A program made the translations under genes and the position numbers. DNA of 64,000 nt from Macrostomum hystrix. Lineage: Eukaryota; Platyhelminthes; Macrostomidae. The stretch's first letter is position 1; each line of letters begins with the position of its first letter. This document shows positions 46,145 to 58,800 of this stretch, in pieces. Location of the stretch: the NCBI GenBank assembly GCA_950097015.1, contig CATNEN010000005.1, positions 434,001 through 498,000 on the forward strand, written 5' to 3'. The notes under the pieces were generated by a model. That model was given only the letters and a program-made list of their open reading frames with translations. It was not told the origin of the DNA and ran no database searches.

Positions 46145-48169
46145 GCAGGAAAGTCCTATCTGAAGCTCGTATATTTGTGCAGTTTTTTACTGGAGTAGAT
46201 GCAGTATGAGCAGTATGATGATGCAGTATGACTGTGCGCATCCATGAATTAAGTAAAAAAATTCTTTGTCAATAAGCGCGTCTCGTCAAGTGATTTTTTA
46301 ATTGTTAAATGTTTAGCGATGCTCATGTGATCCCAGGCATGGCTGACCTGCTCGGCGGGTTAACGTCGTAGACCCGTAATTACCATGCACTAGTAGAAGT
46401 ACGTTGCAGAAAAAAACTCTTTATTAACTTAGTTTGCTCAAAAATAGAGATGACTCAAATGTGATTTACTGCTGTATTCCAAAAATTGTTTTCAAAATAT
46501 TTTTAAAAGCTGGCTAACAGTTATCCCCTAAAGAATATTCCATACTGACTCCGATAATACAGTATTTAAACATAAAGTGCTAATTGCACCCTATCGCCTT
46601 AAAAGGCAATCCAAACCTAAAACTGGTTTGATCCAGATTTTCGAAAATAGCCCACATACGTTCTCTAACGACGCTGCTCTGTTGATTGCATAGAGTTGAG
46701 AAACACTTTGATTGGCTACCGTCCAGAAATATTGTCATACGCTAACTACACTACACAAATAAGTAGTGCAAAACGTTTTCTTTCTCATAAAAGAACCAAA
46801 AATGTATTGAAAGAGAACATTTGCACAAAAGCGCAGACGACTTAAAAATCAACAAAAGCAATAAAATAACAGACCTTCTAGCACTATCCTTCGCTAGTTG
46901 ATAATAGTTTCTTTTTATTTTTTGCTGGCAAATAAAATGTTATTAAATAAATAAAAAATAAATAAATACAGTGTATTCTGTGACTAAATCTTACTTTTCA
47001 GAGATAGTTAAAAAAATCATTGAGAAAAAATTTGAAACCAAAACCAGACCAGTACATAGTGTACTTTACCAGCTATCCAAAGTAACGTGTTTCAAAACTT
47101 ATAATTAACGACTAAAAAAATAGAAACTTAGCCTTAGTGCTATGCAATCAGATTTCTACATCATTAGTCATTTATTAAATAAGAAGCTATAACTTTGTAT
47201 TGCAAACTGAATAACGGCCAGAAGACAACATATTTAGGGTCATGAAGTAAACACAAGATTGCATATTTTAGGTAAGGTCTATTTGTCATGAGAAAAATAT
47301 AGAAGATGCACTCCTCTATGTACTAGAAATTAAATAGATAAAAGTGATATTAGCAGCTTTACCGGGCTAAAAATTGACTAAAGTCTCACAAAATAACCCT
47401 TGTTCCGGTTAAAACATTTGAATAAAGCACTAATAAAAGTATAAGTATTATTTCATACGTAACACAACTGACTACTTGGCCTACTTAAAGTAGAACAGAA
47501 GGCATATTATTGTTAAAGTTTAATATAAATGGGCCAAAGAGTGTGTGACAGCAAGCAAAAACTTCGGACGAAAGCGCAGAACTGATATTACTGTGAGTAG
47601 TAATAAAATAGCACACAGGGATTTATAATTTAAGGATAACATATATCTAATGGAGACAAAATCTAGTTTAAAGCATAGCTACTAAATAACTATAGTAGAA
47701 TTTATCTAAGGTCGTTTAATATTTGTTCTAAAATGAGCGCAATATTAATAATACCAACTAAAAGTGAGGCCAGTTATAATGTGCACAATAATAGTTAGCA
47801 AAATGAAAGAAGCGCCACCGTAACTAATAAAATAAGTAGAAAGAACAGCTTACACCGACCGACTTGAAATACCAGGAACAACAAACACAGCAGTAGCAAC
47901 AGCAGCAGGGGTAACAGAAGCAAGAGAGAGAAAAGGTGGTAAACACGATATAATAAATCTAACTGGAAAGACAACGAAACAAAGAAAAGCATAAAAAACG
48001 CAACAGAGCCAAATATTATTCGTTTTTTCTATCTCATCGACTAATAGTAGTACACAAGCGATTTAGCGCGCGGATTTGAAATTTGTAACCATTTTGAAAA
48101 CGAATAAATTGAAGAACTATCAGCTTTAGTTATTGATAAAAAACTTCATTAGTTAACTCCAGTAGCAGT
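46145..48169. other. AT-rich region downstream of CNOT9
   Basis: Contains the CNOT9 3' UTR; candidate AATAAA signals on the minus strand lie near 46914 and 46423. No other gene seen. Confidence 0.55.
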
Positions 48170-51100
48170 TCAATAAAGCCCATTTCCTGATCCACCAGTA
48201 GACGAAGATCCAGCGGAGGCGGCAGCAGCAGCAACAGCAGCAGCCTGCTGGGAGCGGCTTGGGTCCAGTGTGTGACGCAGCTGCTGCAACCAAGCCCTGA
48301 TGCTCGAGTCCTGCTGCATTACCTCCTATTGAAATAAAGGAGATAAATTCGGCCTGGATTTAACAGGAGAAGGAACAAAAGGTGGAAGGAATAAAGGGAA
48401 GAAGGAATAAAGGGGAAGAAGGAAAAAAGGGGAAGAAGGAAAAGAGGGGAAGAAGGAAAAAAGGGGAAGAAGGAAAAAGGGGGAAGAGGGAATAAAGGGG
48501 GAGAAGGAAAATATAGGAAGAAGGAATAAAGGGGAAGAGGGAAAAAGGGGAAGAAGAAAAAAGGGGAAGAGGGAAAAAAGGGGAAGAGGGAATAAAGGGG
48601 GAGAAGGAATAAAGGGGAAGAAGGAAAATATAGGAAGAAGGAATAAAGGGGAAGAGGGAAAAAAGGGGAAGATGGAAAAAAGGGGGAAGAGGGAATAAAG
48701 AGGGAGAAGGAATAAAGGGGAAGAGGGAAAAAGGGGAAGAAGGAATAAAGGGGAAGAAGGAATAAAGGGGAAGAAGGAATAAAGGGGAAGAAGGAAAAAA
48801 GGGGAAGAAGGAAAAGAGGGGAAGAAGGAAAAAAGAGGAAGAAGGAAAAAAGGGGAAGAGGGAATAAAGGGGAAGAAGGAATAAAGGGGAAGAGGGAAAA
48901 AAGTGGAAGAAGGAATAAAGGGGAAGAAGGAATAAAGGGGAAGAAGGAATAAAGGGGAAGAAGGAATAAAGGGGAAGAAGGAATAAAGGGGAAGAAGGAA
49001 TAAAGGGGAAGAGGGAAAAAAGGGGAAGAAGGAATAAAGGGGAAGAGGGAATAAATGGGAATAAGGAATAAAGGGGAAGAAGGAATAAAGGGGAAGAAGG
49101 AATAAAGGGGAAGAGGGAAAAAAGGGGAAGAAGGAATAAAGGGGAAGAAGGAATAAAGGGGAAGAGGGAAAAAAGGGGAAGAAGGAATAAAGGGGAAGAA
49201 GGAATAAAGGGGAAGAGGGAAAAAAGGGGAAGAAGGAATAAAGGGGAAGAAGGAATAAAGGGGAAGAAGGAATAAAGGGGAAGAGGGAAAAAAGGGGAAG
49301 AAGGAATAAAGGGGAAGAGGGAATAAATGGGAATAAGGAATAAAGGGGAAGAAGGAATAAAGGGGAAGAAGGAATAAAGGGGAAGAAGGAATAAATGGGA
49401 AGAAGGAATAAAGGGGAAGAAGGAAAAAAGGAAGAGGAAAAAGGGGAAGAGGGAATAAAGGGGAATAAGGAATAAAGGGGAAGAAGGAAAAAAGGGGAAG
49501 AAGGAACAAAGGGAAAGAAGGAATTAAGCGGAAGAATTAATTAAGGAGAAGAAGGAAAAATGAGAAGAAGGAACAAAGGAGAAGATGGAATAAAGGGGAG
49601 AAGAGACTAAACCATGCAAAAACGATCTAATTTAGACGGATTTAGAGAGTAAATCCCTCATCATTGAATAATAATCCCATTGTCTCACCTGAAAGGTATC
49701 ATCCCGCAGTGCCTCAGGCAGGGTGGTGACAAGTGCCTGCCTGGCCCTAGGATTATCAGCCAGTCTAGTGTAGCATCGCACCACAGGTTTGAGCAGTCGG
49801 GCGCTCATCTCTCTAGATAGAAACTGTACCATCTTATTGAGAATGGCGCCAACGTGTGCAAACCGATCGTAGGTCTGGCATATATAAGCTAGGCCAGTCT
49901 CGTCCATTAGAACTTTTTGCAGAATAAACGTTGCAACAGTCTTACTCAACTCGGATCCAGTCTCCATAATTCTTAAACACAATGGTATAATTTCGGTGTG
50001 CAACAGAAACGTAATCACTTCCCTATCGTCGGCTTTGACAAGCGCGCCAATAACGCCTAGCGAAGTTAAGCGCAGATACTCAAAGGGCCTGGTTCGACTT
50101 GAAGTATGAAGAAACGGATAGAGATAGAGCGGTATATAGGCCTGCAGAAAACCAGATCTGGTCTCCGGGTGCGAGGCGACACACTGCAGCAGGGCCAGGG
50201 CGTGACACACTCGGTTCGATTGGTGTGCCTAAATGGGGGGAGGATGTAGGCGAGGACACTGGCATAAATGGAATTAGGCTAAGGAATGGCGTTTAAGTTT
50301 TTATCTCCCAGTCAGTCGGATTCTTTAAACAGTGTCTTCGACAGATTTTTCTGTTTCACTCCCTGTCTGAATTTTACTGTCATGCTGTTTCACTCCCAGT
50401 CTGTATTTTACTGTCATGCTGTTTCACTCCATGTCTGAATTTTACTGTCATGCTGTTTCACTCCCAGTCTGAATTTTACTGTCATGCTGTTTCACTCCCA
50501 GTCTGTATTTTACTGTCATGCTGTTTCACTCCCAGTCTGAATTTTACTGTCCAGCTGTTTCACTCCCTGTCTAATTTTACTGTCATGCTGTTTCACTCCC
50601 AGTCTGAATTTTACTGTCATGCTGTTTCACTCCCAGTCTGAATTTTACTGTCATGCTGTTTCACTCCCAGTCTGTATTTTACTGTCATGCTGTTTCACTC
50701 CCAGTCTGTATTTTACTGTCATGCTGTTTCACTCCCAGTCTGTATTTTACTGTCATGCTGTTTCACTCCCAGTCTGAATTTTACTGTCATGCTGTTTCAC
50801 TCCCAGTCTGAATTTTACTGTCATGCTGTTTCACTCCCAGTCTGAATTTTACTGTCATGCTGTTTCACTCCCAGTCTGTATTTTACTGTCATGCTGTTTC
50901 ACTCCCTGTCTAATTTTACTGTCATGCTGTTTCACTCCCAGTCTGAATTTTACTGTCATGCTGTTTCACTCCCAGTCTGAATTTTACTGTCATGCTGTTT
51001 CACTCCCAGTCTGTATTTTACTGTCATGCTGTTTCACTCCCAGTCTGTATTTTACTGTCATGCTGTTTCACTCCCAGTCTGTATTTTACTGTCATGCTGT

Positions 51101-51639
51101 TTCACTCCCAGTCTGTATTTTACTGTCATGCTATTTCACTCCCAGTCTGTATTTTACTGTCATGCTGTTTCACTCCCTGTCTGTATTTTGCTGTCATGCT
51201 GTTTCAATCCCTGTCTGTATTCTCCTGTTCTGCTGTTTCCCTGTGTCTCATCGCTCACCGAAAGTACAGGCGGGTGAATGCACGGGTAGATGTGCACAAT
51301 TTCCTGCAACAGAGCGGCAATCGTGCCAAACGAGTTCCAGAGCAGCGGCGCCAAATCTGGGATTGAGTCGCGCTTTCTGGAGAGCTCAAGTAGCGCGGTC
51401 TCGCGAGTGTCCGAGCTGTTTAATTCCAGAATCCACTTGTAGATAATGTCTTTATCCAGCTGCTGCTGCTGCTGCTGCTGCTGCTGAAGCTGAAGTTGCT
51501 GCTGAAGCTGGTGCTGGTGAATTGACGAATTTGTCGACGTCAATGCTTGCATGGATGTCGTAGTGTTAGAATTAGACAATGGCATTGAGCTCGCAATGCT
51601 CAAAGCCTGCAGGTGATGCTGATTAATCGATGCCGACAT
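48170..51639 (-). CDS. CNOT9: CCR4-NOT complex subunit 9
   Basis: Three minus-strand exons: 51639-51259, 50228-49689 and 48325-48170. They total 1077 nt, 358 residues (human 299), and both joins are phase 0. The armadillo core is strongly conserved: [82 protein letters not shown] and [16 protein letters not shown]9 is the scaffold of the CCR4-NOT deadenylase that docks GW182 and other recruiters. Additions relative to human are a Ser/Thr/Gln-rich N-terminus with a CAG-encoded glutamine tract and an Ala/Ser/Gly-rich C-terminus. An acceptor-like CTGCCCAG lies just before the start codon. Both introns are filled by minisatellites. Confidence 0.97.
48365..49610. repeat. 17-bp purine minisatellite in CNOT9 intron 2
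   Basis: About 70 units of GGGGAAGAAGGAATAAA with AAAAA, GAGGG and AGAGG variants. The plus strand is nearly all purine for 1.2 kb. Confidence 0.95.
50320..51240. repeat. 34-bp tandem array in CNOT9 intron 1
   Basis: About 27 copies of a 34-bp unit starting ACTGTCATGCTGTTTCACTC, differing mainly at CAGTCTGAATT / CAGTCTGTATT. Confidence 0.95.
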
Positions 51640-51734
51640 GGCGGCAGGTGATCGATGACTGGGCAGCTGGAGGAGTAGGTTATTGAGTAGTTATTTAACT
51701 AGAGGTTGTGGACATAAATTAGTCTATTTTGAGA

Positions 51735-52120
51735 ATATTAGAATGTCATTATCGGATCTAACTATGGGATCTGAGGGAATCTAACTATGGGATCTGAGGG
51801 AATCTAACTGTGGGATCTGGGGGAATCTAACTGTGGGATCTGAGGGAATCTGACTATGGGATCTGAGGGAATCTAACTGTGGGATCTGAGGGAATCTAAC
51901 TGTGGGATCTGAGGGAATCTGACTATGGGATCTGAGGGAATCTAACTGTGGGATCTGGGGGAATCTAACTATCGGATCTGAGGGAATCTAACTGTGGGAT
52001 CTGGGGGAATCTAACTGTGGGATCTGAGGGAATCTAACTGTGGGATCTGAGGGAATCTAACTATCGGATCTGAGGGAATCTAACTATGGGATCTGAGGGA
52101 ATCTAACTATCGGATCTGAT
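51735..52120. repeat. 23-bp minisatellite upstream of CNOT9
   Basis: About 16 units starting GGATCTGAGGGAATCTAACT, between the septin 3' end and the CNOT9 start. Confidence 0.93.
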
Positions 52121-52858
52121 AGACTTATCTTGTAGTACTAAAATCAAATTTCAAAATTTAACTAACAAAAAGGCATAATCTAAGGTTCAATCTGGATTGC
52201 AAAATCAATTCAACTGTGATAAAAATGTTTTAAAAAGTAATCAAATTGGCTACTGATTGTTGATAGTAGTGTAAAGAAACTCTACTTGAAAAAATTCGAA
52301 TTTGAAAAAATACTTCACAAAGATGGCAATTTTAGACATAATTGGCCAAAACAGGAATGTTTCCTTGATTAAAAAAACTTAAGTGGCAAAAAAATATTGG
52401 GAAAAAAGTTGAGCGATACTACTTAGCGATACTAAGATACTACTTGAAAAATAGCACCAACTTAGTGAGTAGTAAATGTTAAGCCTTTTAAAATACTATT
52501 CAACTGTAAAAAACTTGACAAAATTAAATCAAGGTTAAATTTTAAAAGCTGAAAAAAATTAGCTTCAAATGTGCGAAACTGCCTACTATTTGGTTAGTAG
52601 CGCGCAGCACTATTAAAATTACCCAAATCCTAAAATTTGGGAAAATTAAAACAGTACACGTGACTTTACAAAAATGGCTAAGGAATTTAAGTGCGCCAAT
52701 CAGTGAGGCAACATGCTTTCAGATTCTAAGAAGTGACAATAAAATATTCAGAAAATAAATCGAGGTTTATAATTGTTCCCTCTAGCTAAAAAGATTGCAC
52801 AAAGCTTTTAGTTTTTTTGTTTCAGTTGAAGAGATTCAGAAGAATTTTATAATACATA
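52121..52858. other. Spacer between septin 3' end and CNOT9
   Basis: AT-rich; must hold the septin 3' UTR. No clear AATAAA on the minus strand near the stop and no gene seen. Confidence 0.5.
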
Positions 52859-55800
52859 TTAAAGGGCACTTCTGTTCAACGAATTGAAGATTCCACCGAC
52901 GCCACTTCCTCCAACTCCACCGCCACCGCCGCCTCCGCCGACGCCACCGCCGCCTCTGTCTCGCCTATTCAGATTTCTATTCGCTAATTTAGCAGCTCTA
53001 GCAGCCTGGAATTGATGCTTTCTACGTTCAAACTGGGCAATCTCTTCGTCTAATACGCGATTAGCCGCGTTTAACCTAGCCGACCAATCAGCGTGCTGCC
53101 GGTCTAGACCGTCTCGTCTAGCCAATAGGGCCGCTCTGTCTCGTTCAACCTCGGCGTCGGCTTCTTTGGCTAGTTTCAATCCGCGTTGTCTATGGCTTTC
53201 TTCAGCATTTCGCAAAGCAGCGGCGAATGATTCTCGCTGCCTATCGAACATTTCGCCTAGAGTTAAGCGACTGTCCTCGTTGAAGCCAAGCTCTAGTAGG
53301 CGACGACGGCGATAGTTTTCGTAATGCCAGTCGCTAGTCAGCTGGCGCAGGTGTTCAGTATTGTGCAGAAGCAGGGCGGCTCGCAATGGCGCAGTGTCGC
53401 AGTGGGTCTCATCGTCGACACAGACGGAGCCCCACGGATACTGGCGACCACGACCGGTGCGGCTGCCGCGAACGCTGCTCGGTAGGAGAACTATTTCATC
53501 GCCGCCAACTACAGCGAATGGAATTAGGGCCTGAAAGGGGCGATGAATACGGCAGGTCGTGCAGGCTCGTGCAATAATAATCATTTCGTGACACTAGACC
53601 CGCAGCCAGCGAGGTGGCGTCTCGCTGAATCCTGAGCAAACAAGCACTCAGGTGTGTGCATGTGACCTGACTTTCTCATTGTGCCTTGGAGGTTGACCCT
53701 CAAGGGCGTAAATTGCACCAAAAGCCCCCGAGCCTTCTCTCCGCGGCTGCGCCCAAATTAATGTGGCCTCGTACCGGAGTCGAGCTCAGGGATTTTGGTG
53801 CGAAAGGCAAACGCGTTAGACCTAGGCTTATGTAATGTAGGATTATGTAATGTAGGATTATGTAATGTAGGATTGTGTAATGTAGGATTGTGTAATGTAG
53901 GATTATGTAATGTAGGATTGTGTAATGTAGGATTATGTAATGTAGGATCACGTAATGTAGTATCATGTCATGTAGGATCATGTAATGTAGGATTATGTAA
54001 TGTAGGATCATGTAATGTAGTATCATGTAATGTAGGATTATGTAATGTAGGATTATGTTATGTAGGCTTAGGTAATGTAGGATTATGTAATGTAGGATTA
54101 TGTAATGTAGGCTTATGTAATGTAGGATTATGTAATGTAGTATCATGTAATGTACGATCATGTAATGTAGAATCGTGTTATGTAGGATTGAGTAAAGTAG
54201 GATTAAGTAATGTAGGGTAATGTAATAAAGTATAAAGTATTACTAATTTCAACTCACGTTAAGCTTCGCATTGGTATCTCCAACTTCATCTTCGTCTGTT
54301 GGAAACTCGCAAATTTTAATACCGTGATCCTTGAGATCGCTCAGTATCTACAGGTGGGCAATTAAAAATCCAAAACAATTAAATGATAAATAAAATCCAT
54401 AGCTTCATAATTGTCAAGCAGTTGTGTTTAACAAACCCGCGTTTTAAATTTCTGTAGATCAGATTTAGTTATGGTGTCTGATTTGGCAATCAGCGGCACA
54501 ATGTTGACGCGACCGTCCAAAGCTTTCAAAGTAACAACGTCCAATGGCTTTAACCTGAATAGAATTTCAATGCATTTTGACTGTTTTAGGCCAATTTTTG
54601 ATTCCTTAGAAAAATCGTTCCAGGCTACAAAAGGAAATTGTGATATCGACCGTAGCTACATAAGGAACGAGTGGAATCGAGCTTAGCTACATAGGAATGA
54701 GTGGAATCGACCGTAGCCACATTAGGGATAAGTGGAATCGACCGTAGCCACATTAGGGATAAGTGGAATCGACCGTAGCCACATTAGGGATGAGTGGAAT
54801 CGATCGTAGCCACATTAGGGATGAGTGGAATCGACCGTAGCCACATTAGGGATGAGTGGAATCGACCGTAGCCACATTAGGGATGAGTGGTATCGATCGT
54901 AGCCACAAAATAAATAAGTGGAATCGACCGTAGCCACATTAGGGATGAGTGGAATCGACCGTAGCCACATTAGGGATGAGTGGAATCGACCGTAGCCACA
55001 AAATACATAAGTGGAATCGACCGTAGCCACATTAGGGATGAGTCGAATCGATCGTAGCCACAAAATAAATAAGTGGAATCGACCGTAGCCACATTAGGGA
55101 TGACTGGAATCGACCGTAGCCACAAAATAAATAAGTGGAATCGACCGTAGCCACATTAGGGATGAGTGGAATCGACCGTAGCCACATTAGGGATGAGTGG
55201 TATCGATCGTAGCCACATTAGGGATGAGTGGAATCGACCGTAGCCACATTAGGGATGACTGGAATCGACCGTAGCCACAAAATAAATAAGTGGAATCGAT
55301 CGTAGCCACATTAGGGATGAGTGGAATCGACCGTAGCCACATTAGGGATGAGTGGAATCGACCGTAGCCACAAAATAAATAAGTGGAATCGACCGTAGCC
55401 ACATTAGGGATGAGTGGAATCGACCGTAGCCACATTAGGGATGAGTGGAATCGACCGTAGCCACATTAGGGATGAGTCGAATCGATCGTAGCCACAAAAT
55501 AAATAAGTGGAATCGACCGTAGCCACATTAGGGATGAGTGGAATCGATCGTAGCCACAAAATAAATAAGTGGAATCGACCGTAGCCACATTAGGGATGAG
55601 TGGAATCGACCGTAGCCACAAAATAAATGAGTGGAATCGACCGATGCCTAATGAGGCTAAACAAACTAAATAAACAAGAAATATACTTCAGACTGATAAA
55701 AAAGCACTAACGAGTGTCCAGTAGGGGAGATGAAGTACAAGCAGACGTGCACCCGGGTATCGTGATAGGCCCGCATGTCGCGCTTAATTTTCATCTCCTC

Positions 55801-58800
55801 GCGTAGGTAGGCCTCAAACTGTCGATCAATAAAGTCGATGATGACAGCGGCTGAGTCCTCCTTGTTGAGCTGATCGCCAAAGCCGCTGGTCTCTGTGACG
55901 CTTAGTTTGAGTTTCACATTGCGCTCCTGCAGGTCTGCGTTGCGAAATTAATGCATTGAGAATTGAGAATTTCATTTCTTTACTATTGTGATTTAAAAGT
56001 TACTGATGTGCTGTAGACTGCTGAGCAGCCTCCAGGCAATCTGTAAGTCAGGCTGTTCTAGGTCTGTGGGAGGGCTGGGGTGTAGGTAGTTAGTGTTTCC
56101 CGTGCACTGTCACCTCCGCTCGCCACCCCCTCCGCTCTCTCTCTCTCTTTCCAGCTCTGTCTGCGCACTGAGTCACATTGCACACCATGGTGCAATCGCT
56201 TAAGTTCGGAAGAAGACTGGCAGAATAACGCTCATATGCTCCTACTATAAGTAGAGCACAGTCCGACGAATCCTTGAGATGGTTTTGGTATCATGGTAGC
56301 ACCATTTCTTGATATTGATGGCACGATTCTGTCTTCTTTTCTTCATGCGTTTCGTGTTCACATGCGTAGAGCCCCCCAGCGGCTCTAAGCCAATTCATTT
56401 TCTTTCTAAATCACTTAGAGAACATCCTCCCCTGCCCTCTAAAGTGACAGTGACAACTGCCCTTTATACCAAATTATGCTTCAGCCAAATAATAAATCAA
56501 CAAGCCCAAGCCCATACGCCCACCCCAATCTAGTTCAAGCTTGAAATCTTCGTAACTCAAAACTAGAAAACACTTCTCACCCCAATATCACCTACTTGCA
56601 GTAAGCTGGTAAGAAACTTGCCAAATGTATAAATATTTTAAATGAAATATAAATAATAGCTTGACAAATGCATTCGTTTTAATCCTCAATGCCTACCAAC
56701 ACATCCACATTGCATGCTTTTAGATTCTCCCTGTTTTATCTGATCCCCTCTTTGTGACGGATCCCCTTCTTGATGTTATATTCCCATGCAATGCCAATAT
56801 TTATTTTATTTTATTTTATTTTTTTAATTCTCTAAATACCTCGTTACATTAAAAAATTCGCAAACTTGGCAAAAAAGTTTTAAAATGCCAAAATAGACTA
56901 TGCAGCGGCGGCAGAGCCCCTCACGGGGCTGATCGGCGGGCAACTTTGCCCCATCGTGTAATCATCATCGTGTTCACTCACGTTTGCCTCCTATTGCGAC
57001 TGAGTAAGAATTCAAACTTGTAACTTCTGCAACTTATTGAGAGCTTGGCCGTATATCGCATTTAGAAGCAAGGTATACCGCCAAACTCAGAGCAGGGTTC
57101 CACGACGAGGAAGTCTTAGAGTGGATTCAGGAAGATCCCGAGGAAACAAGGTAATCTAGCCTGACTACCGGATTGTTCTACTGCCAAGACGCACCAGTGT
57201 TGAGGCCGGTAAAGATCCTCTCAGAATCTAGTTCCTGCCTTGGTCATTTTACCAATCGTGTGTGCCACGCTACCACAGGTACAACATTACCAAATTACTA
57301 GACTTCACTTTTTTTCCTAAAAGTTACCTCTTCGAGTTAATTTTTGTTAACGGAAATTTTGGTAACGATTACTTTGTCCTTTTAACGATTGGTAATCGTT
57401 ACTTTGTCCAAAACGTTACTTTTTCGTTACATTTTTTACAGAAAAATTGTGATAAAAATCGTAAATATTTTTTGAAAGTTACTTTTGGGAATTCTTTTTG
57501 GCAACTGAAATGCTGAGTAACGATCATTACTTTTTCGTCATATTTATCGTTAAATTAAGACAATTAAGACAAACTTTCTAGTGACAGTAGTGACAAACGA
57601 TTGTATTTATTTTAAATCTAGTAAAAGCGTACGTCAGTGGCAAACAGCAACAGCAATTACATTTTTTCTGTTTTTATATTTCAAAATGATTTTTACTGTC
57701 TTGCTAGTACCGATCGTTTAAAAATAACTTACCTAACATTGTGTAAATGTAAGTTCAAGTAATCTTTAACATAAGCAGGAAGCAGAATGCACATAAATAT
57801 GCTTACCAAAAGTATTGCACTTGATCTTCACCTGTAGATTATCATTAGATGATGGGCCGACATTGAATTTCTTATTGAATATGCTCTCAATAAGGGTGCT
57901 TTTGCCTAATCCAGTCTCGCCAATGCAAAGAATGTTAAACACGAAGCCATCCGAAAGCTGCTTCTGCACTTCCTGCTGTGGCAGCTTGTCGAAGCCAACA
58001 TAGCCATTCAGTGTCACAGTTCTGACCTCAGCTGAGCTCTGTTGTATTGGCGATTTTAGGAAATATTAATGTTTGTCTGAAAAATCTAGTTTTACTAACA
58101 GAATTCCTACTATTAAGTGCTTCACAAATATAATGGGGCGACTAGCTAAACTTTAGCCATTAAAGTAACAATCATATTTAAAAGTTCATTATGAACTAAC
58201 TATAATAGTTTGATATCCAAGCAGCTCTGGAAAAAATGTCATTAAGAAGTTGCACTATTTTATTTTCTTTGATTCAAAGGCTATATAGGCCTCACATTTT
58301 ATTATCAAAGCTACATTTATATTTAAACATTTTTAAGTAGCTATCTTTTAAGCTGACTTTAATAGGTCAGAAGTCCAACATGTTTTAAACCAACAATTTA
58401 AAGATTGATATTTAATTTTAAATCATTTGAATACTTTCAAATATGCACACTTTTATCAAGGTTTTTTAGATCAGCCACTGGTTGAATTCTTGGACTAAGT
58501 GCTTTAATATAGGCAAGGCTTTGGAATATACCCTTCAATATCAGGGTACACTACCTTAAAATTAATTAGCTATCTGAGCCATTTGTATAACCATTAACAA
58601 GGTAAGAGCAATAGTTACACCCATTTTACTAAGCAAAATGGGTCTGATTCTTCTATTCTAAGTGACTTTTCTAGTACCTATAAAACCAAAATTATAGAAG
58701 CTAAGTAGCTTTTATTTTATTAAAATATACTTTTTGGCTGTACTATTATAGTAACTTTTTAGAACATATAGCCTCAAAGAAACAGAACCCAAAAATCTGG

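Noticed and set aside
48319-49509. 396-codon minus-strand frame rich in Phe/Pro/Leu/Ser
   Set aside because: It lies over a 17-bp minisatellite inside a CNOT9 intron, with no non-repeat sequence of gene-like character.
50450-51446. Several overlapping Cys/Phe/Ser-rich plus-strand frames
   Set aside because: They are repeat frames from the 34-bp array in CNOT9 intron 1, opposite to the real gene.
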